Assembly (NCBI RefSeq): GCF_002954225.1
Contig: NZ_PPTH01000018.1
Span: 434,001-498,000, forward strand
Source of the DNA: Arthrobacter ruber
GTDB taxonomy: Bacteria > Actinomycetota > Actinomycetes > Actinomycetales > Micrococcaceae
Reading direction: 5' to 3'
DNA: 64,000 nt
Of the stretch, positions 50,750-58,944 are shown one piece after another; position 1 is the first letter of the stretch; each line of letters opens with the position of its first letter. The translations under genes and the position numbers were made by a program. The notes beneath the pieces were generated by a model that was given only the letters and a program-made list of their open reading frames with translations, was not told where the DNA came from and searched no databases.

Positions 50750-52024
50750 ATGATCGAGGAACAGGTAAGGGACACGCTCAACTGGGCGGGTAACTACGAG
50801 TACCGAGCCAGCGCGATCGAGCACCCCACCTCGCTCGCCGACCTCCAGCGGGCGGTGTCAGGATCCACGCGCGTTCGCGCGCTCGGCTCGCGCCACTCCT
50901 TCAACGATATCGCCGACACCCCCGGGACGCTCGTGTCACTCGACGTCCTCGATCCCGCGGTCGGGATCGACGAGGCGGCGCTCACCGTCACGGTCGGTGC
51001 GGGCGTCCGGTACGGCGTCCTGGCAGGGCACCTGCAGCGCCGTGGATTCGCGCTGCACAACCTGGCGTCGCTCCCCCACATCTCGATCGGCGGAGCCGTC
51101 GCGACCGCCACCCACGGCTCGGGGAACGCGAACGGCAATCTCGCCACCGCCGTCGTCGGGCTGGAGATCGTCACCGCCTCCGGCGACGTCCTGGCCGTGG
51201 CCGAGGGCGACGACGGCTTCGACGGCATGGTGGTGGGTCTCGGCGCGCTGGGGGTCGTCCACCGCGTGACGCTGCGCATCGAACCGACCTTCGAGGTACG
51301 CCAGGACGTCTTCCTGGACGTCCCGTGGGACGCGGTGCTGGCGGACTACGACGCCGCGACCTCCTCCGCCTACAGCGTCAGCCTGTTCACCGACTGGTCC
51401 GGCGACACCATCGGCCAGGCCTGGCTGAAGAGCCGTGTCGACAGCGACTCACCCGCTCCGTCCTCGTTCTACGGCGGGAAGGCGGCGGACCGTGCGTACC
51501 ACCCGGTACCCGGCGTGGCGGCCGACCACTGCACGCAGCAGCTCGGCGTGCCCGGACCGTGGTCGGACCGGCTCGCACACTTCAGGCTCGCTTTCACTCC
51601 CAGCAACGGCGAGGAGCTGCAGAGCGAGTACCTCGTGGGCCGGGAGCACGCCGTCGCCGCGATCCAGGCCATGCGGTCCCTCGCGCCGCGGATCTCCCCC
51701 CTGCTGCAGGTGTCCGAGGTGCGCTCCATGGCGGCCGACGGGCTGTGGCTCAGCAACAACTACGGCCGGGACGGGATCGGGCTCCACTTCACGTGGAAGC
51801 CGCTGCAGCCGGAGGTCGAAGCACTCCTGCCCGAGCTCGAGGCCGCCCTCGCGCCGTTCGCCGCCCGGCCGCACTGGGGCAAGCTGTTCGCGGCGGACGC
51901 CGCGCAGCTGGCACCGCTGTACCCGCGGTTCGAGGACTTCCGAACCCTCGCCCGCCGCCTAGACCCCGAGGGGAAGTTCCGCAACGACTTCCTCGACCGC
52001 ACGGTGTTCGGGACGACCGCCTGA
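50750..52024 (+). CDS. Alditol (xylitol/sorbitol) oxidase
   Basis: 424 residues, VAO-family flavoenzyme close to Streptomyces AldO. The N-terminus NWAGNYEYRA and the FAD domain RALGSRHSFNDIADTPGTLVSLD carry His49, the position of the covalent FAD link in AldO. HISIGGAVATATHGSGNANGNLATAVVGLEIVTASGDV forms the rest of the FAD site, and the C-terminal FRNDFLDRTVFG is family-typical. It oxidises the terminal carbon of a sugar alcohol with O2, giving H2O2 and an aldose. The ATG at 50750 has CAGGGA upstream. The shared operator ties it to the arabinofuranoside genes. Confidence 0.88.
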   Translation: MIEEQVRDTLNWAGNYEYRASAIEHPTSLADLQRAVSGSTRVRALGSRHSFNDIADTPGTLVSLDVLDPAVGIDEAALTVTVGAGVRYGVLAGHLQRRGFALHNLASLPHISIGGAVATATHGSGNANGNLATAVVGLEIVTASGDVLAVAEGDDGFDGMVVGLGALGVVHRVTLRIEPTFEVRQDVFLDVPWDAVLADYDAATSSAYSVSLFTDWSGDTIGQAWLKSRVDSDSPAPSSFYGGKAADRAYHPVPGVAADHCTQQLGVPGPWSDRLAHFRLAFTPSNGEELQSEYLVGREHAVAAIQAMRSLAPRISPLLQVSEVRSMAADGLWLSNNYGRDGIGLHFTWKPLQPEVEALLPELEAALAPFAARPHWGKLFAADAAQLAPLYPRFEDFRTLARRLDPEGKFRNDFLDRTVFGTTA

Positions 52025-52038
52025 GGACGACCGCCTGA
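52011..52038 (+). repeat. Perfect 14-bp tandem duplication at the 3' end of the alditol oxidase gene
   Basis: GGACGACCGCCTGA occurs twice in direct succession (52011-52024, 52025-52038). The first copy ends with the stop codon, so the second repeats the last codons and the stop. Confidence 0.9.
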
Positions 52039-52100
52039 CCGGCGCCGCCACGACCGGCTCCGCAGGGTGCCGTGGCACACCGCGCCTCCAGCGGCGCGTG

Positions 52101-52964
52101 CTAGTGCTTGCGCTTCAGCCAGCTCCAGTGCGCGAGGGTGCGCAGGCGGGTGAGCAGTACCCGCGACTGCTCGGGGCCGTACGGCAGGAGCGGGATGGCC
52201 TTTGTCATGTCCACCGACGCCTCGTCCATCGCGAGCCTCGTCACCCGGATGGCGCTGCGCATCTTGTTCATCTGCGTGACCACCTCCTCGACGGTCATGG
52301 GCTCGCCGTGACCGGGCACGAAGACGTCATAGAGGTCCTCCAGGGCCGCCATCTTGCCGAGGGTACGCACCCAGTCCGTGGGGAACGAGTCCTCGAAGGC
52401 CGGATCGGCGCCCTCCTCCACGAGGTCCCCGGCGAACAGGACGCTGCCCGCTCCGACCAGGAGGTCGTGGTCGGTGTGGCCGCGCCCGAGGTGGAACAGC
52501 GTGACGGACAGGACACCGAGGTCGAGGTCCACGGGTTTGCCCTCCACCAGCCGGTTGGCGGGGAGGATCGCGGCGTGCGCGCCGTCGCCGGCGCCCATGG
52601 CGGGTTCGACGGCGGTGACCAGTGCCCGCTGCTCCTCGCCGTTCTCGGCCTGCACCTCGCTGCACCGCGACGTCGCCCAGAACTCCTCGACACCCTGGGC
52701 GGCGAAGTAGCTGTTGCCGAAGAAGTGGTCGGCATGGGCATGCGTGGTGACGACGATGAGCGGAAGCCCGGTCACGTCCCGCACATGGGAGTAGATCTCG
52801 GCTGCACTCACGGGCCCGGCTCCGGTGTCCACGACGAGGGCCCGCTCCGTACCGACCACCAGACCGACGTTCAGCCGGAACCCGGCGGTGGGCAGCATAT
52901 GGATGCCCGGCGCGAGTTCACGCCAGGGGCTGCGGGTCTCGGCACGGGGGACGTCGGTGGTCAT
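52101..52964 (-). CDS. MBL-fold metallo-hydrolase
   Basis: 287 residues. The metal ligands are THAHADH (HxHxDH), LGRGHTDHDLL, FAGDLVEEG and VPGHGEP, so the dinuclear site is complete. The N-terminal strand pattern LNVGLVVGTERALVVDTGAGP is typical of the glyoxalase-II/beta-lactamase-like group. The substrate is unknown. The ATG at 52964 has GAGAGGA upstream. Single gene, convergent with the alditol oxidase gene. Confidence 0.87.
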   Translation of the reverse strand: MTTDVPRAETRSPWRELAPGIHMLPTAGFRLNVGLVVGTERALVVDTGAGPVSAAEIYSHVRDVTGLPLIVVTTHAHADHFFGNSYFAAQGVEEFWATSRCSEVQAENGEEQRALVTAVEPAMGAGDGAHAAILPANRLVEGKPVDLDLGVLSVTLFHLGRGHTDHDLLVGAGSVLFAGDLVEEGADPAFEDSFPTDWVRTLGKMAALEDLYDVFVPGHGEPMTVEEVVTQMNKMRSAIRVTRLAMDEASVDMTKAIPLLPYGPEQSRVLLTRLRTLAHWSWLKRKH

Positions 52965-53111
52965 GGATTCCTCTCGCGGACTGCAGGGGTTCCAGTCTAG
53001 GTCGGCACGGAGGGGGCCGGGTGGGACGCGGCATGCGCCCGCGAGCCGGGAGGCGCAGGCGTGTATCGGAGCGGGTCAGGCGACGACGGCGTCCGGCCGG
53101 CGCCCCGGGCG

Positions 53112-53696
53112 CTAGGGCACGCGGAACAGCGGCAATGCGATGTTGACCAGCGGTCCGATGAGGAGCGCGAACGCCACGGTGCCGAGGCCCACGGACCCGC
53201 CCAGCAGCCAGCCGAGCAGCAGCACGGTTCCCTCGATGGCCGTGCGGACGAGCCAGACCGGCAGGCCGAACCGCGCGTGGACGCCGGTCATGAGACCGTC
53301 GCGCGGACCCGGGCCGAGGCGGGCCCCGATGTAGAGGCCGCTCGCAACGGCCAGCAGCACGAGCCCGCCCGTGAACAGCAGGATCCGCGCCCACAGCTGC
53401 GTGGGCTCGCTCAGGAGCGTGAGCCCCACCTCGGCGCTCGGACCCACGAGCAGGACGTTGAGGACGGTCCCGATCCCCGGCCGCTGCCGCAGCGGGATCC
53501 ACAGGAGCAGCACGATCACCCCGATGATGTTGGTCATGAACCCGAACGGGATACCGGTCTGCAGCGATCCGCCCTGGGCGAGGACGTCCCACGGGGACAC
53601 CCCGAGGGTGGCGCGGATCATCATCGCGAGCGAGAAGCCGTAGAGGAACAGGCCGAGGAGGAGCTGCAGGCCGCGCCGGGCACCGAGGAACGTCAT
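53112..53696 (-). CDS. yczE: YczE/YitT-type membrane protein
   Basis: 194 residues, five predicted transmembrane helices. The conserved loops are MMIRATLGVSPWDVLAQGGSLQTGI and GLYIGARLGPGPRDGLMTGV, repeated halves of the YczE family (P-W-D and P-R-D motifs). The ATG at 53696 has GGAGG just upstream, so the longer frame to 53810 is rejected. It is divergent from the MocR regulator, which is the standard yczE/yczR arrangement. Probably a transporter; the cargo is not established. Confidence 0.85.
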   Translation of the reverse strand: MTFLGARRGLQLLLGLFLYGFSLAMMIRATLGVSPWDVLAQGGSLQTGIPFGFMTNIIGVIVLLLWIPLRQRPGIGTVLNVLLVGPSAEVGLTLLSEPTQLWARILLFTGGLVLLAVASGLYIGARLGPGPRDGLMTGVHARFGLPVWLVRTAIEGTVLLLGWLLGGSVGLGTVAFALLIGPLVNIALPLFRVP

Positions 53697-53715
53697 TCCT
53701 CCAGTAGAGCCGTGG

Positions 53716-53740
53716 ATTGGCCTTACTTCAAGGTGCCAAT
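53716..53740. promoter_or_regulatory. Inverted repeat between yczE and the MocR regulator gene
   Basis: ATTGGC (53716-53721) and GCCAAT (53735-53740) are outer arms of an imperfect 25-bp inverted repeat, with CTT and AAG extending inward. A likely binding site for the divergent MocR-type regulator, which would control both genes. Confidence 0.55.
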
Positions 53741-53757
53741 TGTGGCATCGTGGCCTC

Positions 53758-55170
53758 ATGCTGGTCCTTCCCGCCCGTCGTCTCGCCGTCGAACTGGGTA
53801 CCTGGCGCACCGCGGGGCCCGCCTATGCCGCCCTCGCCGACCGCATCCGGCTCCTCACCCTCGACGGCCGCGTCCCCCTGGGCACCCGCCTCCCGGCCGA
53901 GCGGGAACTCGCGACGCAGCTCGCCGTCAGCAGGACCACCGTGGCCGCGGCCTACGCCCGCCTGAGGGCTGCCGGCTACCTCGAGAGCACGCGTGGCTCC
54001 GGCAGCGTGATCGCCATGCCGGGACGGGGCGCGCCGGAGCACGACGACGGCGGCGCCGGCGTCGTGCTCGACTTCAGCAAGGCGGCCCTCCCGGCCGCTC
54101 CGCAGGTCGGAGAGGCGGCTGCGAGGGCGGCCGCCGAACTGCCCGCGTACCTCAACGGCAACGGCTACGACCCCCTCGGGCTCCCCCGGCTGCGCCAGGC
54201 CCTCGCGGACCGGTACGCGGGACGCGGGGTCCCGACGTCGCCGGACCAGGTCATGGTGACCCTCGGAGCGCAGCACGCCATCTCGCTCGTGGCGCGCATG
54301 GTCCTGCCCCGCACCGGCACCGCGCTGGTCGAGGCACCGAGCTACCCGCACGCGTACGAGGCCCTCCGCTCGGCCGGGCGCCGCCTGGTCCCCGTGTCCG
54401 TCGACGCCGCGCAGGGCTGGGACGACGACGGCCTCGAGCAGGCGTTCCGGCGCGGACACCCGGCGCTGGCCTACCTGATGCCCGACTTCCACAACCCCAC
54501 CGGTGCCGTCATGCCCGTGCAGCAGCGCGAGCGCCTGATGGCGGCTGCGGGCCGTGAGGGCACGGTGGTCGTCGCCGACGAGACGATGGCCGAACTGAGG
54601 ATCGACGGTGACGCCGATCTCCCGTTGGCTGCCTTCGGGCCCGCCGTACTGATCGGGTCCATGGGCAAGACCGTGTGGGGCGGACTGCGCATCGGCTGGA
54701 TCCGGGCGGACGAGGACATGATCCGCCGGCTCGTGCAGTCCAGGTACGCGCACGACCTCGGGACGCCCATCCTCGAGCAGCTCATCGCGCTCGAGATGCT
54801 GGGGACCTACGACGAGCTGCTGCGGTTCCGCGCCAGGCAGCTCGCCGAGGGCCGCAGGGACCTCGCCGCACTGCTCCGGGAGGCCCTGCCGGGCTGGGAG
54901 GTGCCACACGTCCGGGGCGGGCTCTGCACGTGGGTCGACCTCGGTGCGCCGGTCAGCTCGCAGCTGGCCCTGGCCGCCCGCGACCGCGGCCTGCTGCTGG
55001 GCGCAGGGCCCCGCTTCGGCCCGGGCGGGGTCTTCGAGCGGTTCCTGCGGGTGCCGTTCAGCTACCCGTTGGAGGACACGCGGCGGGCCGTGGGCATCCT
55101 CGCCTCCGCGTGGCTGTCCCTCGAGGGGATGGCGCCTGTGCGCGACGACTTCGCGCCGGCACTCGTGTGA
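53758..55170 (+). CDS. yczR: MocR-family GntR/aminotransferase regulator, YczR type
   Basis: 470 residues. An N-terminal GntR winged helix (about 20-85: YAALADRIRLLTLDGRVPLGTRLPAERELATQLAVSRTTVAAAYARLRAAGYLES) is joined by a linker to an aminotransferase class-I fold with PLP sites YLMPDFHNPTGAV, ADETMAEL and the lysine in GSMGKTVWGGLRIGWIRA. It binds DNA and senses an amine or PLP adduct. The ATG at 53758 is preferred to the TTG at 53740. Its final 88 bases are duplicated immediately downstream. Confidence 0.88.
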   Translation: MLVLPARRLAVELGTWRTAGPAYAALADRIRLLTLDGRVPLGTRLPAERELATQLAVSRTTVAAAYARLRAAGYLESTRGSGSVIAMPGRGAPEHDDGGAGVVLDFSKAALPAAPQVGEAAARAAAELPAYLNGNGYDPLGLPRLRQALADRYAGRGVPTSPDQVMVTLGAQHAISLVARMVLPRTGTALVEAPSYPHAYEALRSAGRRLVPVSVDAAQGWDDDGLEQAFRRGHPALAYLMPDFHNPTGAVMPVQQRERLMAAAGREGTVVVADETMAELRIDGDADLPLAAFGPAVLIGSMGKTVWGGLRIGWIRADEDMIRRLVQSRYAHDLGTPILEQLIALEMLGTYDELLRFRARQLAEGRRDLAALLREALPGWEVPHVRGGLCTWVDLGAPVSSQLALAARDRGLLLGAGPRFGPGGVFERFLRVPFSYPLEDTRRAVGILASAWLSLEGMAPVRDDFAPALV

Positions 55171-55258
55171 CCGGGCCGTGGACAACCTCGCCTCCGCGTG
55201 GCTGTCCCTCGGGGGGACGGCGCCTGTGCGCGACGGCCTCGCGCGTGCACCCGTGTGG
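55083..55258 (+). repeat. Diverged 88-bp tandem duplication of the yczR 3' end
   Basis: 55083-55170 and 55171-55258 align without gaps at 77 of 88 bases by hand count. The first copy ends in the yczR stop. In the second copy the stop is a Trp codon and the encoded string still resembles the end of YczR (LASAWLSLGGTAPVRDGLA against LASAWLSLEGMAPVRDDFA). Confidence 0.85.
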
Positions 55259-55269
55259 CCGGACCGGCA

Positions 55270-57804
55270 TCAGGCCGCCGGGCGCCCGCCGTCGAGGTGT
55301 GCCGCCAGGTAGCGGGCCGTGACGCTGGTACCCGCTCCGAGAGCGGCGACCTCGCGCGGGGTGCCGGTCGCGACGATCAGCCCGCCCGCCGACCCGCCGC
55401 CGGGGCCGAGGTCGATCACCCAGTCCGCGGCCGCCACGACCGCCATCGTGTGCTCCACCACGACCACCGTGTTGCCGGCCTCCACCAGCTTCCGCAGCTG
55501 TGCGAGGAGCAGGACGACGTCCGCGGGATGCAGGCCCGTGGTCGGCTCGTCCAGCAGGTACAGGGCGTGCCCGCGCCGAGCACGCTGCAGCTCGGTGGCG
55601 AGCTTGATGCGCTGCGCCTCTCCCCCGGACAGTTCGGTGGCCGGCTGGCCCAGCCGCAGGTACCCGAGCCCCACCTCCTGCAGCGTGGCGAGAGAACGCG
55701 CCGCGGCCGGGAGGTCCGTGAGGAACAGGGCGGCGTCGTCGACCGTCATCCCGAGGACGTCCGCTACGGTGCGCCCCCGGAGCAGGACCGTCAGCGTCTC
55801 CTCGTTGTAGCGGGCACCGTGGCAGGCCGGGCAGGGCCCGTAGCTCCCGGGGAGGAACAGGAGCTCGACCGCCACGAAGCCCTCACCCTGGCAGGTCTCG
55901 CACCGGCCGCCCTGCACGTTGAAGGAGAAGCGGCCGGCGCCGAACCCCTTCGACCTCGCCTCGGGTGTGGCTGCGAAGGCCTTCCGCACCGCGTCGAAGA
56001 GCCCGGTGTAGGTCGCGAGGTTGGAGCGCGGTGTCCGACCGATCGGTTTCTGGTCCACACTGACCAGCCGGTCGATGCTCTCCAGTCCGCGGACGCGCCC
56101 GACGACGGTGGGCGGGGCATCGCCGTCGTCGGGCGTCCCGTCCGTGGGTGTCTCGTCGCGCACGCGGGCTCCCACCGCCTCGGCGAGGACCCTGCCCACC
56201 AGCGTGGACTTGCCCGAGCCGGAGACGCCGGTCACCGCTGTCAGGACTCCCACCGGGATGTCGGCGTCGAGCCCCCGGAGGTTGTGGCGGTGGATGCCTT
56301 CGAGCCGCAGCCAGCCCGCCGGTTCCCGCGGCTCATCCTGTCCAGTACCGGCCGGGGCGGTCCGGGCCAGGAAGGGTGCCGTCACGGATGCGGGCACATC
56401 GGCGAGCCCGTCGGCCGGACCGCTGTAGACGATCCTGCCACCGCCCTCCCCTGCCGCCGGCCCGACATCGACGATCCAGTCCGAGCGCCGGACGACGTCC
56501 ATGTTGTGCTCGACCACGAAGACGGTGTTGCCCGCGTCCTTCAGGGCCTCGAGGACGGCGAGGAGCGGCTCGACATCGGCCGGGTGCAGGCCTGCCGACG
56601 GTTCGTCGAGCACGTAGACCACGCCGAACAGGCCGGAACGGAGCTGTGTCGCGATGCGCAGGCGCTGCATCTCACCGGGTGAGAGCGTCGGCGTCGAACG
56701 GTTCAGGCTGAGGTACCCCAGCCCGAGGTCCACCAGGACGCCGAGCCGCTGGACGAGGTCCCTCGTGATGGTCACGGACACCTCGGTACCCTCGCCCGAG
56801 GTGGACGACCGGTGTGCCGCCGTCGGCCGCTCGATGCTCGCCGCAGGTCGGAGATGGGCGGCCAGGTCCTCCAGTGGCAGGGCATTCGTCTCGGCGATCG
56901 AGAGCCCGGCGAACGTCACGGCGAGCGCTTCCGGGCGCAGTCCGCTGCCGCCGCACAGTCCGCAGGGACCGGACTCCATGAACGGCAGCACACGGTCGCG
57001 CATCTGCTGGCTCTTGGAGTCATGGAGGGTGTGCATCACATAGCTCTTGGCGCTCCAGAATCGCCCCTTGTAGGGCTTGGCCACGCGGTCGCGCTGCGGC
57101 GTGACTTGGACGACGGGCTGCTCCTCGGTGAACAGGAGCCAGGTGCGAGCCTCCTGGGGGAGATCCCGCCACGGGACGTCGATGTCGTGGCCGAGTTCGC
57201 TGACGACGTCGCGGAGGTTCTTGCCCTGCCAGGCACCGGGCCAGGCGGCGATGGCACCCTCCCGGATGGTCAGCGACGGGTCCGGGACGAGGGTCTGCTC
57301 GGTGACGTCGCGTGCCACACCGAGCCCGTGGCAGCGGGGACACGCACCGGCGGCCGTATTGGGCGAGAAGGCGTCGGACTCCAGCCTGTCGGCGGCGTCG
57401 GCCGGATACGTCCCGGCACGTGAGTACAGCATCCGCAGCGAGTTCGAGAGCGTCGTGAGCGTGCCGACGGTGGAACGCACGCTCGGGGTACCGCGGCGCT
57501 GCTGCAGGGCGACGGCGGGAGGGAGTCCGGTGATCGATCCGACGTGGGGTGTGTGGCCCTGCTGGATGAGCCGGCGGGCGTAGGGAGCCACCGATTCCAG
57601 GTAGCGGCGCTGGGCCTCCGCATAGATCGTCCCGAAGGCCAGCGAGGACTTCCCTGACCCGGACACACCGGTGAAGGCCACCACGGCGTCACGCGGGCAG
57701 TCCACGTCGACTCCGCGCAGATTGTTCTCGCTGGCACCACGTACCTGGACGAACCCGTCGCGGATACCGGTCTCGCCGAGGGCGTCGTTCATCGTTTCGG
57801 TCAC
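55270..57804 (-). CDS. UvrA-like excinuclease ABC-type ATPase (second-class UvrA)
   Basis: 844 residues, shorter than housekeeping UvrA (about 940-960), with two ATPase heads. Walker A of the first is GVSGSGKSSLAFGT (about 46-58), its signature LSPGEMQRLRIATQL and Walker B VVYVLDEPSAGLHP. The second has [29 protein letters not shown] and LYLLDEPTTGLHP. Zinc modules are CPRCHGLG with CGLCGGSG, and CETCQGEGF with CPACHG. Such paralogues are often drug-resistance or auxiliary repair proteins; their UvrB-binding region is reduced. The GTG at 57804 is preferred to the ATG at 57792 because TAGGGT lies seven bases upstream. Confidence 0.87.
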   Translation of the reverse strand: MTETMNDALGETGIRDGFVQVRGASENNLRGVDVDCPRDAVVAFTGVSGSGKSSLAFGTIYAEAQRRYLESVAPYARRLIQQGHTPHVGSITGLPPAVALQQRRGTPSVRSTVGTLTTLSNSLRMLYSRAGTYPADAADRLESDAFSPNTAAGACPRCHGLGVARDVTEQTLVPDPSLTIREGAIAAWPGAWQGKNLRDVVSELGHDIDVPWRDLPQEARTWLLFTEEQPVVQVTPQRDRVAKPYKGRFWSAKSYVMHTLHDSKSQQMRDRVLPFMESGPCGLCGGSGLRPEALAVTFAGLSIAETNALPLEDLAAHLRPAASIERPTAAHRSSTSGEGTEVSVTITRDLVQRLGVLVDLGLGYLSLNRSTPTLSPGEMQRLRIATQLRSGLFGVVYVLDEPSAGLHPADVEPLLAVLEALKDAGNTVFVVEHNMDVVRRSDWIVDVGPAAGEGGGRIVYSGPADGLADVPASVTAPFLARTAPAGTGQDEPREPAGWLRLEGIHRHNLRGLDADIPVGVLTAVTGVSGSGKSTLVGRVLAEAVGARVRDETPTDGTPDDGDAPPTVVGRVRGLESIDRLVSVDQKPIGRTPRSNLATYTGLFDAVRKAFAATPEARSKGFGAGRFSFNVQGGRCETCQGEGFVAVELLFLPGSYGPCPACHGARYNEETLTVLLRGRTVADVLGMTVDDAALFLTDLPAAARSLATLQEVGLGYLRLGQPATELSGGEAQRIKLATELQRARRGHALYLLDEPTTGLHPADVVLLLAQLRKLVEAGNTVVVVEHTMAVVAAADWVIDLGPGGGSAGGLIVATGTPREVAALGAGTSVTARYLAAHLDGGRPAA

Positions 57805-57811
57805 CGTCCCC

Positions 57812-57817
57812 ACCCTA
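57812..57817 (-). promoter_or_regulatory. -10 element of a likely leaderless UvrA-like transcript
   Basis: Minus-strand TAGGGT followed by seven bases (GGGGACG) to the GTG at 57804. Confidence 0.4.
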
Positions 57818-58051
57818 CGGTCCGGCGGCCCGGGGAAGGGCGCAGGTTCCGGACCGGCCCGACGACGCCCGGGTGCGCGGACCCGCAACCGGGACGGATA
57901 CGCGTCGAGGGTGCACGGACGGTCCGGCCCTGTAGGCTCCGAATGCCGAACCGCTCGTCCTTCACGGCGGGCACTCGGCTCTGCGTCGCTCCCTCCGACC
58001 GGAAGGAGCGATGTGTCATGTGTGGCCGTCACCTCGGGGGAAGGGACCTTC

Positions 58052-58876
58052 ATGGAGCGCCGAACGTTCGTCGCAGCGATCGTCGCGGGCGGTATGAGCA
58101 TCGGGCTGGCCGGCTGCACGCCACCCTCGCGCATCCTCACCGAAGCTCCGCGGGCGGCAGGACCGACGGGCCCTCCGCATCCGGCGCCCACTCCCTCTCC
58201 AGCGGCACCGGCACCCGTACCACCGCCCGTTCCGCCGTCGCCCGCCGTGACGAAGGTGCCGCTGCCCGCAGGCGTGATCACGGGCCTGCCCACCTCCGAG
58301 CCGGTCCTCGCGTGGACGGTCGACGACGGGTCCGACGCCGAGGTGGTCCGGCTCTACATCGAGTTCGCCCGGACGAGCGGAACGCGCCTGACCTTCTTCC
58401 TCAACGGGTCCTACCCCGGGTGGACCGAGCACGCCGAGCTGCTCAAACCGCTGGTGGCCTCCGGTCAGGTGCAACTGGGCAACCACACCTGGTCCCATGC
58501 CGCCCTCACCCACCTCGATGACGCGGGCATCGTCGCCGAACTCCAGCGGAACCATGACTTCATCGTCTCGACCTACGGCGTCGATCCGCGCCCCTACTAC
58601 CGGCCCCCCTTCGGATACCGCGACCGGCGGACCGACGCAGCGGCAGCCTCGATCGGCTACACCTGTCCCGCCATGTGGTACGGATCCCTGGCCGATTCGG
58701 ACCTCCGCTCCGAGCAGGAGATCCTCGGCCTCGCCGACCGGTGGTTCCTGCCCGCCCACATCGTGATCGGGCACCTGAACTTCCTCCCGGTCACGAGGGT
58801 CTTCCCGCAGCTTCAGCAGCTCATCGCCGATCGCGGACTGATCCCGGTGACCCTCGACGACGTCTTCGAGCACTGA
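58052..58876 (+). CDS. Polysaccharide deacetylase lipoprotein
   Basis: 274 residues. The lipoprotein signal MERRTFVAAIVAGGMSIGLAGC puts the Cys at about residue 22, followed by a Pro/Ala/Thr-rich spacer of some 50 residues to cross the wall. The NodB domain has the catalytic Asp pair in WTVDDGSDAE (canonical TFDDG), the metal His pair in LGNHTWSHAALTHL, and RPPFGYRD. It is probably an extracellular N-deacetylase acting on peptidoglycan or another envelope glycan. The ATG at 58052 follows GAAGGG. Divergent from the UvrA-like gene. Confidence 0.86.
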   Translation: MERRTFVAAIVAGGMSIGLAGCTPPSRILTEAPRAAGPTGPPHPAPTPSPAAPAPVPPPVPPSPAVTKVPLPAGVITGLPTSEPVLAWTVDDGSDAEVVRLYIEFARTSGTRLTFFLNGSYPGWTEHAELLKPLVASGQVQLGNHTWSHAALTHLDDAGIVAELQRNHDFIVSTYGVDPRPYYRPPFGYRDRRTDAAAASIGYTCPAMWYGSLADSDLRSEQEILGLADRWFLPAHIVIGHLNFLPVTRVFPQLQQLIADRGLIPVTLDDVFEH

Positions 58877-58944
58877 ACGGCCGTCGCAGGCACTGGAGGT
58901 ACCCACGACGGCCGCTCAGCGCCGCATCGCTCACGCTCGGCATC

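Noticed and set aside
55171..55312. Second copy of the yczR end as part of a gene
   Set aside because: The frame through it has no start of its own and joins a shifted frame of yczR; it is best described as a repeat.
57805..58293. Extension of the UvrA-like protein by about 160 residues
   Set aside because: It overlaps the deacetylase gene on the opposite strand, is low complexity, and the leaderless promoter candidate sits at the shorter start.
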